Below, in pieces: positions 43,163 through 53,600 of a stretch of DNA of 64,000 bases. The notes under the pieces are model-generated. The model was not told the DNA's origin. It saw nothing but the letters and a program-made list of their open reading frames with translations, and searched no databases. Both the position numbers and the translations under genes were made by a program. Every line of letters starts with the position of its first letter. The first letter of the stretch is position 1. Source of the DNA: an uncultured Prevotella sp. (GTDB taxonomy: Bacteria; Bacteroidota; Bacteroidia; Bacteroidales; Bacteroidaceae); the NCBI GenBank assembly GCA_934219025.1, contig CAKQDG010000002.1:1-64000 (forward strand), read 5' to 3'.

Positions 43163-44911
43163 ATGAAAAAGTATTTTATTTTCGCAGCTTCGGCTCTGGC
43201 TCTCGCCAGCTGCTCAAGCGATGATTATCTGGGCAATAACCCGGGTAACGAGAATGGCGCAAGCAATGCTATCAACTTTGCCGGTGGAACGGGAAAGACT
43301 ACGCGTGCTACAGGTCAGGATGCTGCCACTGCTCTTGGCAGTCGATTCGTTGTCTATGGATACAAGACAACGGGTGGTCAGAAATCTACAGTTTATGATT
43401 ATTACACCATTAAGTATGATGGCAAAATAAATCAGGCTGAAGGTAACACACAGGGTTGGGGTTATGTTGGTGGAACACCTAACATGTTGTCATCTCTAAA
43501 TGATATAGAAAATAATCAAACTATCAAGTATTGGGACTACTCTGCTTCTCAATATGATTTCATCGCTTTCTCTTTGGGTAAAGATTTGACTGATGAAAAA
43601 CAGACAAAGACGAATGAAGATGGAAAAGTAAAAGTTTCAACAGTTAATACAGAGAACGAGCCGACGTATAGCATTACTGGTTCTGTAGCAGACCTTGCAA
43701 AATGCTATATTGCTGACCGCGTTACAGCAAAGGCTAAATTAGCTGAGAACGAACAGAACAAGAAGGAGCATATCGTAGCATACAAGGACGATGTTCAGTT
43801 CAACTTCCGCTCTCTTGCTACAAAGGTTAGACTTGGTCTCTATGAAACTATTAATGGTTATTCTGTTAAGGATGTTAAGTTCTATACTGCAGATAATGCC
43901 AAAGATGAGGATGGTCATCCTTATCTCTATGCTACAGGTAAAACTATCCCAACATCTGACGGCAAGGGTACGATGACCATAGCTTTCGGTTCAAATGATG
44001 CAGCAAAAACAGATTTCAACCAGGCAAAAGCTACATGGGCTGCTGCTGAGGAAACAGAGAACTCTCCTAATATCACTTTCGGAAACTTGGCATTGAGAGA
44101 TAAGCAGAAAAATGAATACAAAGGAACTGAGTTCCTCGGCCGTAGCATGGCCACAAACGATGTTTCCACAACAGACTACCAGACCACACTTCCTGGAACT
44201 ACTGTAGGTGCTCTGACTCTTAAAGTTGACTACACTCTTGAGTCTATCGACGGCTCTGGCGAGGAAATCAAGGTTACTGGTGCTACAGCTACTATCCCGG
44301 CTGAATACACAAACTGGAAGCCTAACTATGCTTACACCTATATCTTCAAGATTTCTGACAAGACTAACGGTAATACTGGTACTACTCCAGATGATCCTGC
44401 AGGTCTCTATCCTATTTCATTCGATGCTATCGTAACAGAGACACAAGAAGGTCAGCAGAATACTATCACTATTGTTGATGACAAATCTATCACTACTTAT
44501 GCTAAGGGTGAGCAGAACAATGAATACAAAGCTGGTTCTAACATTTACGTGTCTATAAGCGGTCAGACATTGTCTGATGCAAACACAGCTCTCTACACTG
44601 CATCTCTTGCAATTCCAGGTAGCAACATTCCAGAATCTCTCGTTGCTCTCTGCTTGAAGGGAAATGCAACAGGTGAAGACACTTGGACTCTCGATAACAA
44701 TGGCAATAAATTGACTGTTACTAAGGCAAATGCTCCTGAAATTGTAACAAAGATTGACGCTGCTGATGTCGCAGACGGTAATGCAATTCAAGGTAACTTC
44801 GCTAAGTTCAAGCCAAATGCTGCCGGCAATTATGTATTCGAATATACATACACTGTAGGAGGAGAAACAAAGAAGGCTTACAAGGTTATCAAAGTTGTTG
44901 CAGCCGACTAA
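43163..44911 (+). CDS. Fimbrillin family lipoprotein (likely main subunit)
   Basis: A 582-residue lipoprotein with signal peptide and lipobox (FIFAASALALASCSSDDY, Cys17). The acidic SSDD after the Cys resembles the surface-export signal of Bacteroidetes lipoproteins. The body has fimbrillin features: FAGGTGKTTRATGQDAATAL, FVVYGYKTTGGQKSTVYDYY, IKYWDYSASQYDFIAFSLGK, VQFNFRSLATKVRLGLYETI and NYAYTYIFKISDK. The two-barrel FimA-like fold polymerises into fimbriae. The last 150 residues add a further beta domain. Its A/T-rich codons (gct, tct, aca, aag) and strong bias differ from its neighbours and suggest high expression or separate origin. Confidence 0.85.
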   Translation: MKKYFIFAASALALASCSSDDYLGNNPGNENGASNAINFAGGTGKTTRATGQDAATALGSRFVVYGYKTTGGQKSTVYDYYTIKYDGKINQAEGNTQGWGYVGGTPNMLSSLNDIENNQTIKYWDYSASQYDFIAFSLGKDLTDEKQTKTNEDGKVKVSTVNTENEPTYSITGSVADLAKCYIADRVTAKAKLAENEQNKKEHIVAYKDDVQFNFRSLATKVRLGLYETINGYSVKDVKFYTADNAKDEDGHPYLYATGKTIPTSDGKGTMTIAFGSNDAAKTDFNQAKATWAAAEETENSPNITFGNLALRDKQKNEYKGTEFLGRSMATNDVSTTDYQTTLPGTTVGALTLKVDYTLESIDGSGEEIKVTGATATIPAEYTNWKPNYAYTYIFKISDKTNGNTGTTPDDPAGLYPISFDAIVTETQEGQQNTITIVDDKSITTYAKGEQNNEYKAGSNIYVSISGQTLSDANTALYTASLAIPGSNIPESLVALCLKGNATGEDTWTLDNNGNKLTVTKANAPEIVTKIDAADVADGNAIQGNFAKFKPNAAGNYVFEYTYTVGGETKKAYKVIKVVAAD

Positions 44912-44925
44912 CGATTAATCCTCGT

Positions 44926-44950
44926 GCGACGGTGTTTCCACGCCCGTCGC
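44926..44950 (+). repeat. Palindromic element A (TTTC-loop family)
   Basis: GCGACGG (44926-44932) pairs with CCGTCGC (44944-44950), and GTG/CAC closes a TTTC loop inside. It starts 15 bp after the stop of the first fimbrillin gene. The 23-bp core differs by one base from the copy inside the next gene (45566-45588). Confidence 0.75.
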
Positions 44951-44967
44951 CCCGTAACAATTCCTTT

Positions 44968-44995
44968 GTGCGTCGGCGTTTCCACGCCGTTGCAC
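44968..44995 (+). repeat. Palindromic element B (TTTC-loop family)
   Basis: GTGC (44968-44971) and GCAC (44992-44995) form the outer stem, and GGCG/CGCC the inner one around TTTCCA. It is preceded by TTCCTTTGTGCG, also seen before element F. It lies 17 bp after element A. Confidence 0.65.
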
Positions 44996-45013
44996 AATGA
45001 AATAACGACGCTG

Positions 45014-45042
45014 GCCGGACGGGGTTTGCTACCCCTTCCGGC
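45014..45042 (+). repeat. Hairpin H before the second fimbrillin gene
   Basis: GCCGGA (45014-45019) pairs with TCCGGC (45037-45042), and inside GGGGT pairs with ACCCC around TTGCT. The stem starts 19 bp after element B and ends 8 bp before the first possible start codon at 45051. It differs in sequence from the TTTC-loop elements. Confidence 0.6.
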
Positions 45043-45080
45043 TTCTACAGATGAAGACAATAAACACAATCCTGACAATA

Positions 45081-46316
45081 ATGAACACATCTCGCATCCT
45101 TCTAATACCCATCATGGCTGTCGCCCTCATATCTTGCTCCTCGTCGGGGCATGACGAACCCGACACGCCCGACACCCCACTGCTGCCTATCTCTTTCGGC
45201 AGTAACAGCGGTGCATGGCAGGATGCGCCCTCATCGCGAAGCCCACAGCGCGCAAGTCGAGCCTCCGGCAATAACGGTTTGGAATCTCTCTACACCACAT
45301 TCCGCGCATGGGGCTACAAAACCACTGCCGCCAACGCCACACAACAGCAGCTCGTGATGGACGGATACAAGGTGGCATACATCAACGACGGTGCCGGTAG
45401 CACCGAGTCAAACACAAACGGCTGGGAATACGTAGGTATCTCCAACGAAAACCAGACGACTGCGCAGACAATAAAATTCTGGGACTACTCTGCCACCAGC
45501 TACCGTTTCTTCGGCTACAGTCCTTTCAATGCAAAAGCAACCGTAGCCAACACCACATCTTCGTTCGACGGTGTTTCTACGCCCGTCGTTCAAGTATCTT
45601 TTCCCTTTGAATATTCTGATGCCGCCACCGCGACATCAATACCATACACCACAGACCTGTGGCTCGCACAAGGTTCATCCTCGCCAACAGGTTCTTCGTC
45701 CGGCGGCAGTTCATCGTCCGTCGCCCAATACGGCTCATGCGTAACCCTCACCTTTGCCCCCATAATATCAAAGGTGCGCTTCCGCTTCACCTATCCCGAC
45801 GGCACTGACGAGATAACGATGACAGACATAAAATTCTGCGACTCCCGGTTTATCGACAGCCCCAAAACTGCCGACACTCCGCTTGCCGGAAACATAGCGG
45901 TGGCTTATCCACTGACGGGAATACCAAAGAATTCTTCTCCTCAATTTTCGTGGACAGAAGCCACGGGCACAAATGCCAAGGGACTACTCTTGCTTACAAC
46001 GCCCTATGAGGAGGAAAACGCCTCTCTGCACATCACGCCGCAAGTGGCTGAATACGAGAAGTGGTATTATGTGCCGCCCCTCAACGTCGTGCCCTACGAA
46101 CAGAGTTCCTATACCGTATCTGCACGTATCAACGGACAACTGAAGACTGCCGTCGTGCCTGCTGCTTTCATGCAGTGGAAGGCTGGCTACCAGTACACGT
46201 ATATATTCAAGATTAATGATGCCGACGCTACCATTACCTTCACCGACCTGCAAGTGGAGCAATGGCTACCAGGCACTAACTTCGACAACCAGGGCTCCGG
46301 CACGGAACAGTGGTAA
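45081..46316 (+). CDS. Fimbrillin-like lipoprotein 2
   Basis: From the ATG at 45081 the protein has 411 residues with a compact lipoprotein signal (NTSRILLIPIMAVALISC); an ATG at 45051 would add ten. The mature part follows the pattern of the first fimbrillin: SLYTTFRAWGYKTTAANATQ, IKFWDYSATSYRFFGYSPFN, TFAPIISKVRFRFTYPDGTD and WKAGYQYTYIFKINDADATI. It is shorter and lacks the extra C-terminal domain. Two Ser-rich inserts (SSFDGVSTPVV and SSSGGSSSSVA) coincide with DNA palindromes at 45566 and 45702. It is probably a minor or tip subunit of the same fimbria. Confidence 0.82.
   Translation: MNTSRILLIPIMAVALISCSSSGHDEPDTPDTPLLPISFGSNSGAWQDAPSSRSPQRASRASGNNGLESLYTTFRAWGYKTTAANATQQQLVMDGYKVAYINDGAGSTESNTNGWEYVGISNENQTTAQTIKFWDYSATSYRFFGYSPFNAKATVANTTSSFDGVSTPVVQVSFPFEYSDAATATSIPYTTDLWLAQGSSSPTGSSSGGSSSSVAQYGSCVTLTFAPIISKVRFRFTYPDGTDEITMTDIKFCDSRFIDSPKTADTPLAGNIAVAYPLTGIPKNSSPQFSWTEATGTNAKGLLLLTTPYEEENASLHITPQVAEYEKWYYVPPLNVVPYEQSSYTVSARINGQLKTAVVPAAFMQWKAGYQYTYIFKINDADATITFTDLQVEQWLPGTNFDNQGSGTEQW
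45566..45588 (+). repeat. Palindromic element C inside fimbrillin-like gene 2
   Basis: CGACGG (45566-45571) and CCGTCG (45583-45588) flank a loop with GTTTCTACG. It matches intergenic element A at 22 of 23 positions and encodes DGVSTPVV. A related, weaker palindrome (GGCGGC/GTCGCC, 45702-45725) encodes GGSSSSVA in the same phase of the same gene. Confidence 0.75.
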
Positions 46317-46320
46317 ATGA

Positions 46321-46385
46321 CGGGGCTTACCGGCTAATGCCGGCAATGGTCCCCGCCTTTGTGCGACCACGTTTCCTCGTGGTCG
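46321..46385 (+). repeat. Hairpin I and palindromic element F after fimbrillin-like gene 2
   Basis: CGGGG (46321-46325) pairs with CCCCG (46351-46355), with CCGGC/GCCGG inside. It is followed by CGACCACG (46364-46371) and CGTGGTCG (46378-46385), a perfect 8-bp stem around TTTCCT. The second hairpin belongs to the TTTC-loop family. The pair starts 5 bp after the stop codon. No T tract follows. Confidence 0.65.
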
Positions 46386-46430
46386 TTTAGCTCTCGCGCC
46401 CGCCCGCATATAATATAACAACAAAGCGAC

Positions 46431-47570
46431 ATGAAAAAGCTATCATACATAACCTCTCTCGCTGTAATCGCAATCCTCTCGGCTTGCGACAGCGGCGACA
46501 CGCCCGTTCAGCGTCCTGACAACTATGACTACATAACCTTTTCTGCTCAGACACAGAAGTTGCTGACACGTGCCAACCCATACGAGGCTTACAGTCCGGA
46601 GAAGCATCCGCTGACGATGGGTGCCTTCGGCTATCACGACATCACGTCGGCAAACAGCCTCAACGATGCAATATTCTCTAACGAAATGGTTAGCTACGAC
46701 GCCACGACTACCGACTGGACTACCGCGTCGTTGAAGAAATGGACTGACTACAAGACGGCTAATTCGTTTGACTTTTTCGCATATATGCCTCAAAACGGCA
46801 ACGCCACGCTTAATGTCTCTGCCGCTGACACATACACTCTGTCTGTTCCGGTTGCCATGACAACGGAACGGACCTCGGCTGACGGCAGTTCTTCATCTGT
46901 TGCCTCACCTGCAATCTTCGACACCAAGCAGGCTCCTATCATCTGTGCCCTGCCTGAACACAAGGAGGGCAACAACTTCAGCCATATGGTGAACATGAAG
47001 TTCGACCAGACGCTCACGGCATACAACATCCAGTTTATGCTCGACTCGAAAATGGGAGCTATCAGGCAGTTTCGCATCAAGAGCGTTACGCTCTCCGGCG
47101 AACTTGCCACAGCAGCCACCGTTAGCCGCACCTACAAGTGGACGGGCACGGAATGGACAGCCGACAATATTCAGTGGACCAATATTCAGCGCATGAAGTT
47201 TGCAGCCTCTGACATTGCCATCCCATACAAAGCTTCCGAATCTGTAAATGCTGACAATACAACGGAAACTATTCTCGTTAAAACTGACAGCTACACCACA
47301 TGGGGCGACACGTTCTATGTTATTCCCGACGACAAGTTCCAGCCCACAATCTCTGTTACCTACGACACGGAATTTGTTGGCGAAGACGGAAAAACAGTAG
47401 TTACACGAAAGGACATAACATCAACAATCATCCTGAACAAAGATAATTTCAGTAACCTTGCAACTGGTTCAACTGCAATGATAAACCCCATCCGCATCCT
47501 TATCCAGCCTCGCTATCTCTACGTGCTGGCAGACGGTGATGCATACAGCGGCTATCTGCTGATAGACTAA
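46431..47570 (+). CDS. Fimbrillin-like lipoprotein 3
   Basis: A 379-residue lipoprotein with signal peptide and lipobox (SLAVIAILSACDSGD, Cys at about 19). The body has fimbrillin-like elements: YDYITFSAQTQKLLTRANPY (the TRA site where related fimbrillins are cut by Arg-gingipain-type proteases), LKKWTDYKTANSFDFFAYMP, NFSHMVNMKFDQTLTAYNIQ and INPIRILIQPRYLYVLADGD. A Ser-rich segment (ADGSSSSVASP, DNA at 46881-46904) resembles the palindrome-encoded peptides of its neighbours. It precedes the giant gene by 57 bp. A tip or anchor subunit role is likely. Confidence 0.78.
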   Translation: MKKLSYITSLAVIAILSACDSGDTPVQRPDNYDYITFSAQTQKLLTRANPYEAYSPEKHPLTMGAFGYHDITSANSLNDAIFSNEMVSYDATTTDWTTASLKKWTDYKTANSFDFFAYMPQNGNATLNVSAADTYTLSVPVAMTTERTSADGSSSSVASPAIFDTKQAPIICALPEHKEGNNFSHMVNMKFDQTLTAYNIQFMLDSKMGAIRQFRIKSVTLSGELATAATVSRTYKWTGTEWTADNIQWTNIQRMKFAASDIAIPYKASESVNADNTTETILVKTDSYTTWGDTFYVIPDDKFQPTISVTYDTEFVGEDGKTVVTRKDITSTIILNKDNFSNLATGSTAMINPIRILIQPRYLYVLADGDAYSGYLLID

Positions 47571-47627
47571 AGTCAAGGAATCAAAATTACTACAATATTT
47601 TAGCCATTAGAATTATCTTATTACAAA

Positions 47628-50600
47628 ATGAAAATACATTCAATCCACATAAAACTCTTTATTCTCATTTCAATTCTCTTTGCCTATGTCCAGTCTACCG
47701 CGGCACAAAGTGGCGACTGGAGCAATTACAAGGCAAGTGGATATGAATCGGGATCGGGAACCGAAGCTGACCCGTATGTCATCAAGACTGCCGAACAACT
47801 CGCCTACTTCGCTGCGCAGGTAACTGCCGGCAATGATCTGACGGCTAATGTGGAGCTGCGCTCAAGTATCGACTTGGGGGCGCACTATTGGGTGCCTATA
47901 GGCGACAGAGGAGCCAGCGCAGTAAGGCCAGCAAATGAATTTGCCGGAGTTTTCAACGGCAACGGCTGCACAATCAGCAACATGACAGTGGATTTCAGTT
48001 CGGGAGTAAACAATGGTTTGTTCTCACAACTGAAAGAGGGATGTATCGTAAGAAACATAAACTTCGAGAATGCCAAGTTGTTTTGCACTTCTCTTACAGG
48101 TGTGACTCACCGTATGGGTGTCGTTGCCGGTGCAACCTACGGAACGAGTGCTGTGCCTTCTATCGAAAATATCTCTATCAGGAATTCAAGCATCAAGGCG
48201 GAGAAGAATGTTGTACAGCCGCACCACTTCCTGGTGGGTGGCATTATGGGTGGATTGTTCCATCAGACAAACATCAAAAATTGCTATATGGATGTGGACA
48301 TTGACTTGTCGCTTGTATCATACAGTTCTACGAGCAAGGCATACATCGCACAGGCTGTTGCCGGCGTAGACGGTGGAACGGGTAATCCGAGCCTTACACT
48401 GAAGAATGTTTATTCTGTTGGCAAACAAACTCTTATCTCACAGATGAATTATCCAAATGTGGGAACAATGGTGGGATGGAACCCGAACAAGGTTTTGCTT
48501 ACGGAATGTTACTACAAGAATGTTCCGACCGACAAGAACGGCAATGCCTTGTCGCTTGTTGATGCAAGCCACAAGAACGGTGAGCAAAAAACCGAGGACT
48601 ACAGCGACGGCTTTGTAACTTTGGCAAATGGTAACCTCGGCGACAACTTGCAAAGTTGGAAAATTTCATCAAGCAAGCCAAAGGTAATTGCTAAATACAT
48701 TTCCGTGAAGCAGTCGCACGAGGGGCATACGAGCAAAACCATCAAGGTGAGCATTGACAATGATGACGACAACGATACCTACACCTACGAATGGACGTAT
48801 GAGCGCGACAAGACTTATACTGCCAACGGCAAGTCGATAGACATCGACTGCTACAACAAGACTATCAACGGTAGTGTAAAGGTTATGAACGGCACAAGTC
48901 TTGTCAATGAGGCGGCTTTCACAATCAGCCCTCTGCAGTATTCCGTAGACCTGTATGCCGATGTGTTCTACAGCGGTGGCAACGGAAGCAAGGAGAGTCC
49001 TTACATCATCAGCAACGACATGCAACTGGCAAAGCTGGCACGCGACGTGAACAATGCCGGAGTGGAGGGCGTGTACAAAAACGTGTATTTCAAACTTGAC
49101 AAGGACATTGACCTAAGCTCGGCTCTCTGGCTACCGATCGGTAGTTCGATAACTTCAAATCTGCACTATTTTATGGGCAAATTTGACGGCAACGGACACG
49201 CAATCAGAAATCTGCACATGTTCTGGAAACCTTACGCCGGAACATGGGGCGACTGGGGACTATTCTCACAGTTGAGAGGAGCATCGGCAGACGAGGCTGG
49301 ATTCTGCTCTGTTTCAAACTTTATCCTCGACAACGTGCTGATTGAAAAGGAAACTGGAGCAAGCTATTCGGGTAGTGGCATTAACCTCGGTACTGTTGCA
49401 GGCGAGGCCTACAAATATTCTGAAATCAGCAATATCATAGTGAAGAATGCAAAGATTACCGACAACGACGAGACCTATACCACCAGCGGCATCGAGTATC
49501 GAGTTGGAGGAATGGTGGGTAACATCAACAACAACGACGTGTACAGAATATTCAACCTCTCTACCGATGCTGATATCCAGATACTGAAGAATGTTAACAC
49601 CAACAAGGCAAAAGCTTATGTCGGTGGTGCGTTCGGACGCTTTAATCTTGTTTCAAGCTACAACCACGCATATAGAATCTATCCTACAAACATATACGTT
49701 CACGGACCGATTATTGCAAACAGCGGAAGATATGTATATAGGGGAAGCATTGCATCTGGCATTACAAGTCAGCCAAGTGCAGAGCAGGCTTCTACATGGT
49801 ATTATGCCAACGGCATGGATATAATGAATACAAGAGACGAGAACAACGGTAACCAGAAGTCGCTTGACGAATTTGCCTCTACTTTCGTTCTGCAGAACAA
49901 CAACTTCATAGGCGAAGAGGAAGTGCTGGACAAGGCGGCTTGGATGTACGGCAAGGATTCGGGCTTCTATTTCGGAAAGACAAGGATTAAGCTGGAACGT
50001 GGAGAGAATGACATTCTGACGGCTGAAACTCAAACGGGCAACATCGCAAAAGAAAAATATTTCTGGTATGTATCTTCTGACCGCAAGACCTGGAACAAGG
50101 TGGAGAGCACGGAAACTGCGCCACAACCTTGTAACCCGTTTACTCTTGCTCACAAGACTGACAACCAGTATGTGTATGCCGAACTTGCCGACGGTTCGTC
50201 TCGCTCAAACTATATACTGGTGAGCGGAATAAATATCACAGCTACAATAGAAAACATAGACGACAAATCTTATGAAGTGACCATTACCCACAACATACCT
50301 GAGTGGACGAGCAACGACAATCTCGTTATCGATTACCAATGGGTGAAAAACGGCGAGAATGTTGGGGCTAATCAGGCTACATACTCTCCTGAAAGCATAC
50401 AGGCGAGCGACAAGATTTCATGTCATGTAATTGTAAAAGACAAACAGGGCATTATATTGCTCGACAAGTGGGTGTACAAGACCACAGTGGTTTATCTGTG
50501 TCCGATAGGGGTTAGCGTAGGAGGACATTCTTACGAAAAGGGAACAGACAACGTGGACGACAAGACTTGGGGCTTCTCGCCTGACAAGCCAATGCAGACT

Positions 50601-53600
50601 TGGTGGGGGGCTTACAAAAAACTCGCCGACAATGCTTCATGGGACGAGAATGTTATCGTGCTGATGGGTGAAAGTCCTAAACAATATACCGACAGCATAA
50701 CAAAGGGTTTCCCTATAACGGCAAACTATTACGGAAACGTGTTGGCTCTGACAAAAGAACGCTGGGAGGCAGGAACGAAAGACTCTCCGCTCTTCAAGAA
50801 TACAACCATTACGAGCACATGGAAAAATACTAATTATGACGGAACAATAGTTATCGGCGGCGGGGATATCGGACTGCCGCTGTGGGGCGACACGAAGTTT
50901 GAAAACATCACATTCTCCGGCAAAAACCAAGGTTCATCTTACTATATCATTTACTGCCAGTACAACAATCTGGAGATGGGTAAAGGCATAAAGATGACAG
51001 AGTTCAACGCTTCGCCATCTTATGGTACTGTGGACGGAGCCAACACGACAAACCTGCAGATTTTCGGTGGACTGTTGAGCGACGGACGTTTTGTTCCCCT
51101 AAACAATGCTGAAAATATAGAGAAAATGGAAAAGTCCATGCCTCACGGCAAGGAGGGATTCTCTATGAATTTCAAGTCGGGCTACTATTCTGTAATTTGT
51201 GCCGGCGGACGACAGAAATATACAATATCCCAAGAAGGCAAACAACAAAATGGTGTGATGGGAACTCCAAATCAGCCTGTGAAATGCACCATTACGATGG
51301 ATATCGACAGAGATTTCAACGACAAGAACAAGGCTACGTATTCTGATTACGATGCCGGAATTATTCTTGCCGGCAACCATGAGGGCGCAATGTATGCCGA
51401 CGTTGATATTATAATCAGAAGCGGTCATGTGGGACGTTTGGTTAATGGTTCGCTGGGTAACAAAAATGATTTTTCGTTTGTTTATCCTGTAGGGTCTAAC
51501 AATTGGATTTATGCTCCCAACAACTCATACATGGGTCGCGCAAACATTCTGCTTGACCCTGAAAAATCTGAAAACAATAAAAATGAAGAAAAGAATAAAC
51601 GTATTATAGTAACCGAACTTTATGGTGGCGGTACTGGCCGAGGATTCACAAATTCACAAATTATAAACAACCCGTTCTATGGTCTTAGCACCGTTACAAT
51701 AAACGGCGGAACATTCAAAATGTTGCCTGAAAATAATACATCAGAAAAGAATTATGTTGGTATCTTTGGCGCCGGTGCTGGTGGCACTAACGGCATCGGA
51801 GATGACAAAAACCATACCCAAGACGACAGAATACCATATTGGAACGACGACAACACTGTAATGCTTTATGGCAAATACGATACTGCAAAGAACAAGCTTA
51901 TATCATATCGCTGTTATAACGCTGATACAAAGACTTACACATATGTTGATCCGTTGAACACGTCTACAAAGATAATAATCAACGACGGACAGTTTGGCGA
52001 AAGTGAAAAGAAACAGATTGACGGAATTTACGGCGGTGGCAGTGGATATATGAGCCGCAGCCTCTGGAGCGACACGAGCGGTGAACCGAACACTAACGGA
52101 GGCAACATTTATGGTCTGGAAGGAAAAACTGTTGCTACTATTACCATAAATGGCGGTGATTTCTATTGCAAGAAAGGCATATTTGCCGGTGGTCGCGGCA
52201 CGAACTATTACTTTACAGAAAATGCTTATGGCGGTTCTCAACACCAAAGCAGTTATACTGACCTTGGCAAGACCTACGGCAACGTGGAACTGAACATCAA
52301 CGGCGGTATGTTCCACTGTTCTGTATTCGGTGGAGGCTATGGCGTGGCTGATGCTGCTCTGAACGGAGACAAATCCAAGGTGGCTACTCTAAAAAATATG
52401 GCTCGCGTATATGGCAAATCTACCGTAAATATAAATGGAGGAACTTTCTACAAGAATATCTACGGCGGTGGTGATATGGCGGTTACTGAATATTACGGCA
52501 AAGATGCTGCCACCAACGTTACCATCGGCGACAAGGCTGATATTCGAGGTTCTGTGTTCGGAGGCGGAAACGGAAGAAAGTATGGTGCCGGATTTGACAA
52601 CATAGACAACGAAACTCTGCTGCCTGACAGTGTAGGTAAGGTCATCGGAAACACTAATGTTACTTTCGTTGGTGATATGCAGCAGGCGCCTACCGTATAT
52701 GGCGACATTTACGGTGGCGGCAACTTGGCTCGCGTTGAAGGTAATACTGACGTAAACTTGTACGCAGCAAATTTTGCCGGACAGATTTTCGGTGGAGGTA
52801 AAGGACTGTTGTATGATAATGGAACTGAAAACGAAGGTAAGGTAAGAAATTCTGCCGACGTGCTCGGCAACACCAACGTGAGCTTGGCAAAAGACGAGAA
52901 CGAAAACAACAAGGATGATGAGAGCAAGAAAGACGAGACTTATTCTATAAACGTGATTTGGGACAAGGTCTGGTCTGAAAGCAGAAATGATGTTTTAATA
53001 TGGGGATCGGCCGGCACAGAGGATTTGTTCTTCAAAAACGGCAAATATGTAAATCCTCATAATATCTATGGTGGCGGAAACCTGGCTTGTCGTGTAGGTA
53101 ATTACACAAAAGATGAGAATGGTGTTGAAACTTTAAAGGAAAATACGGGCAAGGCTACGGTAACCGTGCTCAAGGGTATGACTCCGTTCTCACTGCTAAA
53201 GACCCAGGAATGGAAGCAGTCGTATACCGACAATGACAATCCTCACTTCTATGTTTTCGGCGGTGGTTACGGAAAGAACACCAGCGTTGGTTCTACTGAA
53301 GTGACGGTGAACGTGGAGGGCGACTATGGTATCTATGACGCCGAGACCGACGACGACACAGACCAGCTCGCCAAAGACCACGACAACAACTTCGGCGATA
53401 CAGACAATTCTTTGTTCGACGGCGATTCTTCGACCGTCGCAAAAAAATCACGCAAGGCTCGCAAAGCGAACAAAGCCATAGCAAAAGAAAAGAGTACTAT
53501 CCCCGTCTTCGACAACACAAAGGGTATTCCTAACTTCACTATCCTCGGTGTTATGGGTGGTGGTTACTCGGGCATCGTGAACGGAGATACAAAGGTAACA

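Noticed and set aside
44926-45042. Hairpins A, B and H as intrinsic terminators
   Set aside because: None is followed by a T tract, and the genes on either side are of one fimbrial locus.
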